DNA of 64,000 nt, taken from positions 66,900 to 130,899 of the forward strand of contig CAUTZA010000001.1 in NCBI GenBank assembly GCA_963542845.1. The letters are read 5' to 3'. The translations under genes were made by a program, and so were the position numbers. Positions 49,926 to 59,812 of this stretch are shown here, piece after piece. How positions within the stretch are numbered: position 1 is the stretch's first letter; each line of letters begins with the position of its first letter. The notes beneath the pieces were generated by a model, which worked only from the letters and a program-made list of their open reading frames with translations, ran no database searches and had not been told where the DNA came from. Origin of the DNA: JABCPO02 sp963542845 (GTDB taxonomy: Bacteria > Bacillota > Clostridia > TANB77 > CAG-508).

Positions 49926-50616
49926 TGGAGAGTTCAGGAGATAATTTCGTGCTTAAAAGAATACAAAAGATAAAAGAAAAACAAAGTACTTTTAGCTATA
50001 AGTTATATCTTGTAATAAAAAGGATTATTGATATAGTAGCGGCAATAATTGGAATACTTATTATGATTTTTCTGACAGTGATTATAAAAGTTGTATATGT
50101 ACTTTCAGGAGATATTAAAAGTATAATATATATTCAAAAAAGAATTGGAAAAGATGGAAAACCTATTAACATGTATAAGTTTAGAAGTATGGTACATAAT
50201 GCAGAAGAAATATTAGAAGAAGTTCTTAAAAATGAAGAAAAAAGAAAAGAATGGGAACAATATCAAAAACTAGAAAATGATCCAAGGATAACTAAAATAG
50301 GTAAGTTTATAAGAAAAACATCTTTAGATGAATTCCCACAATTTATAAACGTTCTAAAAGGAGAAATGACATTAATAGGTCCAAGACCACTTGTCCCTGG
50401 GGAACTTGAAGAACATCGGACGGAATAGCAGAAATATATCAATCGGTAAAACCAGGAATAGCAAGCTATTGGTCAATAAATGGAAGATCACATTGTAAAT
50501 ATGAAGAAAGATTAGAACTTGAATATTACTATGTAGAAAAAATGAACCTATTTTTTGATATAAAATGTGTTATAAAAGTATTTTTTGTTGTAATAGGTAA
50601 GAAGGGAGCATTGTAA
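49925..50616 (+). CDS. undecaprenyl-phosphate sugar transferase (two tandem CGGN sites)
   Basis: 229 residues. A membrane helix (about 36-60) and the WbaP/PglC-type domain: QKRIGKDGKPINMYKFRSM, DPRITKIGKFIRKTSLDEFPQFINVLKGEMTLIGPRPLVPGE. At 50417 and 50421 two in-frame CGGs are adjacent (CAT CGGA CGGA ATA). Read as two quadruplets they give LEEH-Gly-Gly-IAEIYQSVKPGIASYW, the expected conserved sequence (Gly165-Gly166). It starts glycan assembly by loading the first sugar phosphate onto the lipid carrier. Confidence 0.94.
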
Positions 50617-50617
50617 T

Positions 50618-51779
50618 ATGGAAGAAAAAGAAGGTAAGATTGTAATTGCACATATAATGGGAAAATGGAATGGACGGAGGGGTAGAATCTGTTGTTATGA
50701 ATTATTATAGGAATATAGATAAAGAAAAAATTCAATTCCATTTTTTGTGTGATGAAGATTCTACAGATATTCCATATGAAGAAATAGAAAAATTAGGGGG
50801 GAAAGTAATAGTAATTCCTCCATATCAAAAATTATTTGAATACCAAAAAGAATTATATAGAATTTTTAAAGAAAATAATTATAAGATTGTACATTCACAT
50901 ATAAGCACACTTTCAGTATTTCCTTTAAGAATAGCTAAAAAAGCAGATGTTCCGATTAGAATAGCACATAGTCATTCTACAAGTAATAAGAAAGAATGGA
51001 AGAGAAATTTAATAAAAAGCATATTAAGACCTTTTTCAAAAGTATATGCAAATCATTATTTTGCATGCTCAGAGCTATCAGGAAGATGGCTTTTTGGAGA
51101 AAAGGCATTTAAAAATGGCAAGATTAAGATCATTAATAATGCTATAGATTTAGAAAAATTTAAATTTAATAAAGAAAAAAGAAACGAAATAAGAAAAAAA
51201 TTAAAGATAGATGAAGATACACTTCTAGTAGGTCATATTGGTAGATTTGTAACACAAAAAAATCATGAATTTTTGATAGATGTGTTTAATGAAATGATTA
51301 AAAAGAGAAAACAAGAAAATTTTAATTCAAAACTTATCTTAATAGGACAAGGAAAGTTGAAAGAGAAGATAATAGAAAAAATAAAAGAATTAGGCTTGCA
51401 AGATTATGTTATATTTACAGGGCAAATTAATAATGTTAGTGATTATTATAATGCAATGGATATATTTGTTCTTCCAAGTCTATATGAAGGCCTACCAGTT
51501 GTAGGAATAGAAGCACAGGCAAATGGACTTTTGTGTGAATTTTCTACAGATATGACAAAGGAAACTAAAGTATTAAATACTACAAGATTTATAAGCTTAA
51601 AAGAAACACCAGAAAATTGGGCCAAAATAATATTAGAAGACTATAATAATTTTAAAAGATTAGATGGTTTTGATGAGATGACAAAAAATAATTTTAATAT
51701 TATTGAAGAAGCGAAGAAATTAGAAGAATATTATGCAGGAAAATGTAAAGAAAGTTCACTAAAGATAAGGAGAGGTTAA
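50618..51779 (+). CDS. GT4-family glycosyltransferase (one CGGN site)
   Basis: 386 residues from ATG 50618 with the CGG at 50675 read as C+GGA (Gly20): MGKWNG, Gly, GVESVVMNYYRNIDKEKIQF, the donor-side glycine loop. GT-B features downstream: SHISTLSVFPLRIAKKADVPIRIAHSHS, INNAIDLEKF, GHIGRFVTQKNHEFLIDVF, and FVLPSLYEGLPVVGIEAQANG with the retaining-enzyme Glu motif. Frame 0 loses the gene at the N-terminus. One base after the sugar transferase. Confidence 0.92.
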
Positions 51780-51784
51780 TATTA

Positions 51785-52973
51785 ATGAGGAAGATAACAA
51801 TTAGGCCCCAAAAATTGATTTATACAGTAATATATGCAATAATATTTTTTGCACTTATAAAGCCAGACTCATTGGAACATTTAGGTTTTAAGTGGCTTGC
51901 AAATATATTAGTAGGAGTAGATATCTTATTAATTTTAGTTTTATCAATACTTATGCTTAGAGGAAAATTTAAAATGAGTAAGATGACAGGTTTAATATTC
52001 TTGTTTTTTGTATTCCGGATTTATTGTAACTGTGTTATATTCGAATAATTTATTTAGCTGGGTTAAAGTTGCAGGACCTGCAATAGCCATATGTTTATTA
52101 ACAGATAAAGAAATGCAAAATAGCAATAATGTATATTTTGAAGGAATGTTTTGGATACTTGCAATATGCTATTTATTGAATTTATTTTCAATAATAATAT
52201 ATTATCCAGAAGGAATGTATAGATTAGAAAAAGTAGTTGGTGACTTGTACTTAATGGGATATGATAATAGTATGATATATAATTTATTACCATTATGTGG
52301 AGTTTCATTTATATTGTCATATAAGAAGTATGGAAAATTAATAACAAAATATTCTATTTTCGCACTTGCAATTACATTTATTTCAGAATTTTGGGTAATG
52401 AGTGCATCAGGGGTATTACAAATACTATTTTTTGTTATGTTATTATATATGCTTAGGAAAGAAAGTAAAATAATAACACCTATATTTATATTTTGGCTTT
52501 TTTTTATAATTAGTATAGCAATAAACATATTTAGCATTCAAAATGCTTTTTCATGGTTAATTGTTGATATATTAAATAAAGATCTAACATTAACAAGAAG
52601 AACTTTTTTATGGGAATATGCGATGCAAGTAATAGCAAAAAATCCAGTAATAGGAATAGGATTTGGAGAAAAAAATATAATGGGGATATACGAAAGAGAA
52701 TATTCACACCCACATTCAATGCTACTAGATATATTGGTAAAAGGTGGGGTAGTACTTATGACAATATTTATATTGATATTACATAACTTTTCTAAAAAAT
52801 TTAAAAAGTCTAAAAATATAATAATAAAAAATATAATTTTTTTAGTTATAGCAGTATTTTTAATAGGAGAGGTAGTAAACTCCGTTCAATATAAGGTATT
52901 TTTCTGGTCATTCTTAGTGCTTATTGAATATACAGAAAAAATAAAATATGAAAAAAGGATAGAACAAAAATGA
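51785..52973 (+). CDS. O-antigen ligase/polymerase-like membrane protein (one CGGN site)
   Basis: 395 residues with the CGG at 52016 read as C+GGA (Gly78): LFFVF, Gly, FIVTVLYSNN. About ten membrane segments are spread over the length. A Wzy/WaaL-type region is visible: RTFLWEYAMQVIAKNPVIGIGFGEKN...SHPHSMLLDILVKGG. It probably polymerises the repeat unit outside the membrane. Its end overlaps the flippase start by four bases. Confidence 0.85.
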
Positions 52974-54398
52974 AACAAAAATCATTAGTAAAAAATTCGT
53001 TTTATTATATAGTATATAGGCTTATAAATGTTATATATCCATTAATTACAATAACATATGTATCTAGAATATTAGAGCCAGAAGGTGTTGGAGCAATTTC
53101 TCTTGCACAAACAGTAGTGACATTTTTAGTTGCATGTGCATTGCTTCGGTATACCAAATTATGGTGTTCGAGAAATAAGCAAAATGAGTAAAGATAAAGA
53201 AAAATTAAGTACTATATTTAAAGAATTGTTTTTAATTAATTTCGCATCAACAACAATAATTGCATTATTATATTATTTAGCAATTACAGTTTTAAATATA
53301 AATAATAAACCATTGTATTATATAGAAGGAATAATATTGATTTTAAATATTTTTAATGTTGATTGGTTTTATCAAGGAATGGAAGAATTTAAATATATTA
53401 CAATCAGAAGTGCCTTTATAAAAATACTTTCGATTATAGCAATATTTTTATTTATTAAAACAAAGAGCCATATATATGTATATGCTTTAATTTTTGCATT
53501 TGCATATGTAGGGAATTATACTTTAAATATAGTAAATTTAAGAAAATATATAAATTTCACTAATGTTAAAGCGAACAAGAAAAAACATCTAAAATCAATA
53601 CTTGTACTAGCGGTTACTTACATATCAAATGAGATATATGTAACAGTAGATACACTAATGCTAGGTGTTATGAGTGGAGATTATCAAGTAGGACTTTATT
53701 CAAATGCGATGAAACTTATAAAAATATTAATTAATCTATTAACAGCAATAGGAGTTGCACTATTACCAAGAATAAGTTTTCTTAAATCAAAAAATGAAGA
53801 AGAAAAGTTAAAAAATATAATAAATAAAACAATACATATATTATTTTTTATAACAGTCCCAGCAGTAATAGGAATTATATTTATATCAAAAGAACTTATT
53901 GTAGTACTTTTTGGAGAGAAATTTGTAAATGCTCAATATATTCTAATAGCATTAGCACTTCTTATAGTACTTAGAACATTTTCAAATTTGTTCCTACAAA
54001 TGTTAATAAGTAATCATAAAGATAAAAACACCTCAAAAGTATATTTTTATGGAATGGTGATGAACGTGATTTTAAATTATTTTATGATTAAAAAATATTT
54101 GGCAGTAGGGGCAGCAATATCTTCTGTTATAGCAGAAGGGTATATAATGATAATGCTTATGGTATCAGCAAAAAAAGATTTTAAATTTGAGCTAAAAAAA
54201 AGAATAATATTAAGTATTGTTATATCATCAATAATGATGCTAATATCAATGTGTATAATATATAGTTTAAATTTGAAAATGATTATAAAATTAGTAATTT
54301 CAATAATACTTGGAATAATTACATATATGGCTTCTAATATATTTATGAAGAATGAAATAATATTTGAAGGAATAAAAATTTTAAAGAGGGGGAAGTAA
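52970..54398 (+). CDS. polysaccharide flippase, Wzx/MATE-like (one CGGN site)
   Basis: 475 residues with CGGT at 53147 read as Gly60: ACALL, Gly, IPNYGVREISKMSKDKEKLS, the usual second-helix loop of Wzx transporters. Twelve or more membrane segments. N-terminus: SFYYIVYRLINVIYPLITITYVSRILEPEGVGA. It would flip the lipid-linked repeat unit made by the genes upstream. The CGA in GVRE shows that CGA is used as ordinary arginine here. Confidence 0.92.
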
Positions 54399-54401
54399 AT
54401 T

Positions 54402-55229
54402 ATGCTACTAACAGCAGAAAATAGAAAAAGAGTATTATCAATACCAGGAATGAGAATAATAACTAATGTATATGTTAATTTGATGAATACATTATTCTAT
54501 AAGAAGGTATGTAGAAAATATAAATTTAATGAAATATTATTAAATTTAAAAGGGAAAGCTAATAAAAAAAGATGTTTTATAGTAGGGAGCGGACCTAGTC
54601 TTACAATAGAACAATTAAATATGATAAAAGACGAAGATAGTTTTGGAGCAAATAGAATATATAAGATTTTTCCTAAAACATTATGGAGACCTAAATATTA
54701 TGTTATACAAGATCCATATGACCCAACTCCTAAAGAAAACTATGAAAGGTTAGATGTAGAAAACTTACTTGTATCAGATTATTATTGGAAAGAACATGGT
54801 ATGCATAATAAACATGCAATATGTTACCATACAATAAGAACATTAAAACAAAGAAAAGAATTACCTTTTTCTGAAAATATAGATAAATATGTTCAAGTTG
54901 CAGGAACAGTTACATATACAATGATACAACTAGCAGCATATTTAGGATATAAGGAAATATACTTGATAGGGATGGATCATAATTATGATAAAATAACTAA
55001 TGATAAAGGTGAGGTTATAAAGAAAAGCAACATAAAAAATCATGTCTTTGAAGATGAAAAACCAAAAGAAGTATCAGCAAATATTTCATACATGGAAGAT
55101 GCATATAGATCGGCGAAAAAGTATTGTGATGAACACAATATAAAAATATATAATGCAACATTAGGTGGAAAACTAGAAGTGTTTGAAAGAAAGAATTTTT
55201 ATGAGATATTTAAGGAGGAAGAAAAATAA
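54402..55229 (+). CDS. MptE-like / DUF115-type protein of the glycan cluster
   Basis: 275 residues. It contains RCFIVGSGPSLTIEQLNMIKDEDSFGANRIYKIF, a middle segment with VQVAGTVTYTMIQLAAYLGYKEIYLIGMDHNYD, and a helical end. This matches the 6-hydroxymethylpterin-pyrophosphokinase-MptE-like family, often found in nonulosonic-acid and flagellin-glycan clusters and sometimes treated as a glycosyltransferase. Exact role unknown. The next gene begins immediately after its stop. No in-frame CGG. Confidence 0.8.
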   Translation: MLLTAENRKRVLSIPGMRIITNVYVNLMNTLFYKKVCRKYKFNEILLNLKGKANKKRCFIVGSGPSLTIEQLNMIKDEDSFGANRIYKIFPKTLWRPKYYVIQDPYDPTPKENYERLDVENLLVSDYYWKEHGMHNKHAICYHTIRTLKQRKELPFSENIDKYVQVAGTVTYTMIQLAAYLGYKEIYLIGMDHNYDKITNDKGEVIKKSNIKNHVFEDEKPKEVSANISYMEDAYRSAKKYCDEHNIKIYNATLGGKLEVFERKNFYEIFKEEEK

Positions 55230-56831
55230 ATGAAAATACTTGCAGTGATACCCGCAAGAGCAGGATCAAAAGGAATACCGAATAAAAATATAAGAATAAT
55301 AAATGGAAATCCATTAATATATTATTCAATTAAAAATGCTATGAATTCGAAATATATAACAGATATAGTAGTTACTACAGATTCAGAACACGTAAAAATG
55401 ATAGCAAAACAAATGAAGGTAAATGTAAAAGAAAGAGATACTAAATTATGTGGAGATGATGTAACACTCGATTCTGTAATTTATGATGCAATACCGAAAG
55501 AAGAAAAATGGGATTATATAGTTACAATGCAACCTACATCACCAACATTAAAAGTAGAAACATTAGACAATGCAATAGAATATGCAATAGATAATAAATT
55601 AGATACAGTAATATCAGCTATAAATGAACCACATCTATCTTGGAAAGAAGAAAATGGTAAAAAAGTTCCAAATTATAAAGAAAGATTAAATAGACAATAC
55701 TTGCCAGCAAATTATATGGAAACAGGTGCATTTGTTATAGCGAAAGCAAATATAGTTACAGCAAAAACAAGAATAGGTAAAAAAGTAGATGTATATGAGG
55801 TGTCAAAAGAAGAATCAATAGATATTGATAATTTTGAACAATTATACTTAATAGAAAAAATATTAAAAAAAGAAAAAGTAGCAATATATGTTAATGGAAA
55901 TAATAAAAGAGGCGTAGGGCATATATATAGAGCACTTGAAATTGCAGATGAATTTTATGTGAAACCAGATATATATTTTGATAGTAATCAAACAGATAAA
56001 AAAATATTTGGAACAACAACACATAAATTAATACCAGTACATGGAATAGCAGAATTATTTGAAAAATGCAAAAAAGAAAAATATACAATATTTATAAATG
56101 ATATATTAACAACATCAATAGACTATATGATAGGTTTAAGAACAGTATTACCAGATGCTAAAATAGTTAATTTTGAAGATGATGGAGAAGGAATATTAAA
56201 AGCAGATTTAGTATTTAACGCATTATATAGCAAAACAGACTTAAAACATGTTTATGCAGGAGAAAAATACTATATATCAGCAAAAACATTTATGTTCTAC
56301 AATCCTATAGAAATAAAAGAAAAAGTTAAAAATGTGTTTATATCATTCGGGGGAGCAGATCCACAAAATTATTCAGATAGATTATTAAAAATAATATCAA
56401 AAGATGAATATAATAAATATAATTTCTGTATTGTATTAGGAAGAGCAAAATACAATGTAGAAAAACTATTAGAATATAATAAATATAAGAATATAGAAGT
56501 ATTATATGATATATCTAATATGCCAGAATTAATGAGTAAATGTGATATAGGAGTTACATCTAGAGGAAGAACAGGATATGAGCTTGCAATGCTCGGAATA
56601 CCATCAATAGCAATGGCACAAAATCACAGGGAAGAAAAACATGGGTTCGTATGTGACGAAAATGGATTTAATTATATAGGACTTAATCCATCAGATGAAG
56701 TGATAGAAGCAAACTTAAGAATGTATTTAACAATGAGTAAAGAAAAAAGGGAAGAATATCAAAAAGAATTATTAAGCCATGATTTAAGGAATGGAAGAAA
56801 AAGAGTTATGGACTTAATACATAGAATATGA
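55230..56831 (+). CDS. NeuA-type cytidylyltransferase fused to a PseG-like hydrolase
   Basis: 533 residues with two domains. Residues 1-225 are a CMP-nonulosonate synthetase (IPARAGSKGIPNKNIR, QPTSPTLKVETLDNAI, NYMETGAFVIAK). Residues 228-533 resemble PseG, a GT-B-fold UDP-sugar hydrolase (YVNGNNKRGVGHIYRALEIAD, VFISFGGADPQNYSDRLL, CDIGVTSRGRTGYELAMLGIPSIAMAQN). PseG cleaves UDP from the sugar precursor and NeuA activates the final acid, so the fusion joins the step before and the step after NeuB. This suggests pseudaminic or legionaminic acid rather than plain sialic acid. No in-frame CGG. Confidence 0.87.
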   Translation: MKILAVIPARAGSKGIPNKNIRIINGNPLIYYSIKNAMNSKYITDIVVTTDSEHVKMIAKQMKVNVKERDTKLCGDDVTLDSVIYDAIPKEEKWDYIVTMQPTSPTLKVETLDNAIEYAIDNKLDTVISAINEPHLSWKEENGKKVPNYKERLNRQYLPANYMETGAFVIAKANIVTAKTRIGKKVDVYEVSKEESIDIDNFEQLYLIEKILKKEKVAIYVNGNNKRGVGHIYRALEIADEFYVKPDIYFDSNQTDKKIFGTTTHKLIPVHGIAELFEKCKKEKYTIFINDILTTSIDYMIGLRTVLPDAKIVNFEDDGEGILKADLVFNALYSKTDLKHVYAGEKYYISAKTFMFYNPIEIKEKVKNVFISFGGADPQNYSDRLLKIISKDEYNKYNFCIVLGRAKYNVEKLLEYNKYKNIEVLYDISNMPELMSKCDIGVTSRGRTGYELAMLGIPSIAMAQNHREEKHGFVCDENGFNYIGLNPSDEVIEANLRMYLTMSKEKREEYQKELLSHDLRNGRKRVMDLIHRI

Positions 56832-56861
56832 TATAATTTTTGTATAGAAACGGGGGTAAAA

Positions 56862-57905
56862 ATGAAGAAAAATAAACCATATTTAATAGCTGAAATAGGA
56901 GTTAACTTTTATGATACAGCAAAAGCTTTAGGAATAACACCTTTAGAAGCTGCAAAAAAATATATAGATGGAGCAAAAGAAGCGGGGATAGACTGTGCTA
57001 AGTTTCAATCATATAAAGCAAAAACAATAGTTTCAAAAAATTCACCAGCATATTGGGATACAACAAAAGAACCAACTAAAACGCAATATGAATTATTTTT
57101 AAAACATGATGGATTTAATGAAGCAGACTACAGAGAATTATGCGAATATACACATTCAAAAGGAATGGATTTTACATCAACTCCATTTGACTATGAATCA
57201 GCAGATTACCTATACGAATTAGTAGATTTTTACAAGGTTTCATCATCAGACTTATCTAATTTACCATTTATAAAACATATAGCATTAAAAGGAAAACCAA
57301 TGGTAATATCAGTAGGAGCGGCATATTTATCAGAAGTTGATGAAGCTATAAGAACTATAAAAGAAGCAGGAAATAATGATATAACAATATTACATTGTGT
57401 ATTATCATACCCAACAGCACCTGAAAATGCTAACTTAAGAATAATTGAAACTTTAAAGAAAACATTCCCGGATGTTAAAGTTGGATTTAGTGATCATGTT
57501 GCACCAGATGAAACAATGATGACACTAGCAACAGCATATTTAATGGGAGCAGAAGTTATAGAAAAACACTTCACATTAGATAAAACATTAAAAGGAAACG
57601 ATCACTACCATTCAGGAGATATTGAAGACTTTAAAAAAGCAATAAATAACTTTAAATGGATAGATTCAGTTTTAGGAAGTGGAGAAAAAACAGTTTTAGA
57701 ATGTGAACAAGTTCCAAGAAGAGAAGCAAGAAGATCATTAGTTTTAACTAGAGATATAAAAGAAGGCGAAATTATAAACAAAGAAGATTTAATGCCAAAA
57801 AGACCAGGAACAGGTATATCACCTAAATTTGCTGATATAGTAATAGGAAGAAAAGCTAAAAAAGATTTAGAAGAAGATACTATATTAACATGGGATATGA
57901 TATAA
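56862..57905 (+). CDS. neuB: N-acetylneuraminate/legionaminate synthase NeuB
   Basis: 347 residues. The TIM-barrel NeuB domain has LIAEIGVNFYDTAKAL, AKFQSYKAKT, MDFTSTPFDYESADYL, YKVSSSDLSNLPFI and VIEKHFTLDKTLKGNDHYHS. A C-terminal SAF (antifreeze-like) domain runs from about residue 288 (RRSLVLTRDIKEGEIINKEDL...). It condenses a hexose derivative with phosphoenolpyruvate. Separated by 30 bases from the NeuA-PseG fusion. A long hairpin follows, so this is the end of the glycan operon. Confidence 0.92.
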   Translation: MKKNKPYLIAEIGVNFYDTAKALGITPLEAAKKYIDGAKEAGIDCAKFQSYKAKTIVSKNSPAYWDTTKEPTKTQYELFLKHDGFNEADYRELCEYTHSKGMDFTSTPFDYESADYLYELVDFYKVSSSDLSNLPFIKHIALKGKPMVISVGAAYLSEVDEAIRTIKEAGNNDITILHCVLSYPTAPENANLRIIETLKKTFPDVKVGFSDHVAPDETMMTLATAYLMGAEVIEKHFTLDKTLKGNDHYHSGDIEDFKKAINNFKWIDSVLGSGEKTVLECEQVPRREARRSLVLTRDIKEGEIINKEDLMPKRPGTGISPKFADIVIGRKAKKDLEEDTILTWDMI

Positions 57906-57931
57906 TTTTTAAATGAAAATAATATATAAAC

Positions 57932-57978
57932 GATTAAAAGTCTAGAAGCTAAAACAAAAGCTGTTTAGACTTTTAATC
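57932..57978 (+). terminator. long hairpin after neuB
   Basis: Thirteen-base perfect stem GATTAAAAGTCTA/TAGACTTTTAATC with a second short stem (AAGCT) inside. No clear T-run follows, but it is placed to end the glycan operon. Confidence 0.7.
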
Positions 57979-58004
57979 ATATATATAAGCAAAGGAGATA
58001 AAAA

Positions 58005-58505
58005 ATAAGATTTAATAATAAAAAAGAAAAAATAACAAAATTAATATTAGTAATACTAGGATGTATAACTATATTTTGTTTCTCAGAATTTTCAGCAATG
58101 GATTCAAGCAAACAAAGCAAAGGATTAACATATAATGTAATAAAACTTTTAAATGGAAATAAGTTAAGTGAAAGAGAGCTAGAAAAGCTAACAAAAAAAA
58201 TAAATCCATTAATAAGAAAAATAGCACATTTTAGTATATATATGATACTTGCAATATTCACATATATGTTTATAGAAGAATTGAATATTAAAAGTAAGAG
58301 TGAAAAAGAAAGATTAAGAACAAATATATTATATACATGTATATTTTGCATTATATATGCAGTATTTGACGAGATACATCAAATATATGTACCAGGAAGA
58401 ACAGGGAAGGTAATTGATGTTATAATAGATACCCTAGGTTCATGTATGGGAATAGCAATATTATTGCTAAATAATTTTATAAAAAAAGGCTGCAAAAAGC
58501 CTTGA
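58005..58505 (+). CDS. VanZ-like membrane protein, probable ATA start
   Basis: 166 residues if started at ATA 58005. AAAGGAG (57991-57997) is seven bases upstream, and an in-frame TAA at 57999 excludes earlier starts. No ATG, GTG, TTG or CTG occurs in this frame before ATG 58098. The upstream part encodes a typical VanZ first membrane helix (KLILVILGCITIFCFSEFSAMDSSKQ), so ATG 58098, which lacks a ribosome-binding site, would cut the fold. Later helices (IRKIAHFSIYMILAIFTYMFI, YAVFDEIHQIYVPGRTGKVIDVIIDTLG) fit VanZ. Function of VanZ-like proteins is largely unknown; some give teicoplanin resistance. Confidence 0.75.
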   Translation: MRFNNKKEKITKLILVILGCITIFCFSEFSAMDSSKQSKGLTYNVIKLLNGNKLSERELEKLTKKINPLIRKIAHFSIYMILAIFTYMFIEELNIKSKSEKERLRTNILYTCIFCIIYAVFDEIHQIYVPGRTGKVIDVIIDTLGSCMGIAILLLNNFIKKGCKKP

Positions 58506-58510
58506 TTTCA

Positions 58511-58539
58511 TTGACACAAAAGAAGGTATATGGTATTAT
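58511..58539 (+). promoter_or_regulatory. promoter of the rpmG-secE-nusG-rplKA operon
   Basis: Consensus TTGACA at 58511-58516, 17-base spacer, TATTAT at 58534-58539 (TATAAT overlaps at 58539-58544). It leaves a leader of about 100 bases before rpmG containing short repeats (AGCAT/ATGCT and GATAC/GTATC) of unknown meaning. Confidence 0.7.
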
Positions 58540-58648
58540 ATAATAGCATGTAAAATGCACACATCGTTTTATGATACAAGATGCTTCTAAAATGTATCAA
58601 AACCTTTAGCATAGGTAAAAATGCTATATTCAAATGGAGGTGTAAAGA

Positions 58649-58813
58649 ATGGCAGCAAAAGGACCAAGAGAAAACATAACATTAGAATGTACTGAATGTA
58701 AACGTAGAAACTACATTACAAGTAAAAACAAAAGACATAACACAGAAAGATTAGAAATAGTTAAATTTTGTAAATACTGTAATAAGAGAACAGTACATAA
58801 AGAAACAAAATAG
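58649..58813 (+). CDS. rpmG: 50S ribosomal protein L33
   Basis: 54 residues: MAAKGPRENITLECTECKRRNY...KFCKYCNKRTVHKETK, with the two CxxC zinc-binding pairs of the C+ form. ATG 58649 follows GGAGGTGTAAAGA. Its position ahead of secE-nusG is standard for Firmicutes. No in-frame CGG. Confidence 0.96.
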   Translation: MAAKGPRENITLECTECKRRNYITSKNKRHNTERLEIVKFCKYCNKRTVHKETK

Positions 58814-58836
58814 CTAGTAGGCCTTAGGAGGGAAAG

Positions 58837-59208
58837 ATGGCTAAAAAGAAAAATGACAAAAAAGCAATAGAAAAAAACAAATCAGATGTTGCAAATATAG
58901 GAAATGAACTTAAAAAAGTATCATGGCCAAAAGCAAGTGAATTATCAAAAGCAACAGCATCAGTTGTTTTCTTAGTAGTAATTGTAGCTTTAATAATATT
59001 TTTATCTGACTCATTATTTTCTTTAGGACTTAAAAAAATAACTCAACCTATAATTGAAAAACAAAAGAAAGAACAAAATATAGGAACTGAAAGTACTACA
59101 AGTAAAACAGAAACAAAGAGTGAAAAAACTGAAGAAAACAAAACAGAAGAAAATAAGAAAGAAGAAACAAAAACAGAAGAAAATAAAGAAAACAAAGAAC
59201 AACAATAA
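58837..59208 (+). CDS. secE: preprotein translocase subunit SecE with a long charged tail
   Basis: 123 residues, longer than the usual 60-75 in Firmicutes. The conserved core is present (LKKVSWPKASELSKATASVVFLVVIVALIIFLSDSLFSLGL), with one membrane helix at about 49-70. The extra length is a low-complexity Lys/Glu/Thr tail of about 50 residues after IIEKQKKEQN. By SecE topology the tail would be outside the membrane. Start after TTAGGAGGGAAAG. Confidence 0.93.
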   Translation: MAKKKNDKKAIEKNKSDVANIGNELKKVSWPKASELSKATASVVFLVVIVALIIFLSDSLFSLGLKKITQPIIEKQKKEQNIGTESTTSKTETKSEKTEENKTEENKKEETKTEENKENKEQQ

Positions 59209-59246
59209 AAAATAGAACATAAATTTTAAGGAAAAGGAGGCAAGGA

Positions 59247-59795
59247 ATGTCTCAAAAACAAAAAAATGACTATAGTTCAGAACCATTATGGTATGTTGTA
59301 CATACTTATTCAGGGTATGAAAATAAAGTAAAGACAGACTTAGAAAAAACTCTACAAAACAGAGACCTTCAAGACTATATATTTAAAATTGTTATACCAA
59401 TGGAAGAACAAATTGAAATTAAAAAAGGTAAAACAAAGAAAAACTTAAGAAAAGTATTTCCAGGATATGTACTAATAAAAATGATAGTAACAGAAGAAAC
59501 ATGGTATATCGTAAGAAATACTACTGGGGTTACAGGGTTTGTTGGAGCAGGTACAAAACCAATTCCACTTACAACTGAAGAAATAAGAAAGATGGGAATA
59601 GACGATTCTGTAATAGAAGTAGACTATGAAGTTGGAGACACTGTAGAAGTATTATCACAACCATTAGAAGGATATACTGGACAAGTTGAAGAAATAAACA
59701 AGGATAAAGGAAAAGTTAGAGTTTTAATAACAATGTTTGGAAGAGAAACATCTGTAGAATTAGACTTTGCTAATATTCAAAAGGCAAGCAAATAA
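59247..59795 (+). CDS. nusG: transcription termination/antitermination factor NusG
   Basis: 182 residues. The NGN domain (WYVVHTYSGYENKVKTDLE...KVFPGYVLIKMI...WYIVRNTTGVTGFVG) and the C-terminal KOW domain (VGDTVEVLSQPLEGYTGQVEEINKDKGKVRVLI) are intact. It links RNA polymerase to ribosome, Rho or pause signals. AAGGAGG precedes the start. Standard location between secE and rplK. Confidence 0.97.
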   Translation: MSQKQKNDYSSEPLWYVVHTYSGYENKVKTDLEKTLQNRDLQDYIFKIVIPMEEQIEIKKGKTKKNLRKVFPGYVLIKMIVTEETWYIVRNTTGVTGFVGAGTKPIPLTTEEIRKMGIDDSVIEVDYEVGDTVEVLSQPLEGYTGQVEEINKDKGKVRVLITMFGRETSVELDFANIQKASK

Positions 59796-59812
59796 TATAG
59801 GAGGAAACTAAA

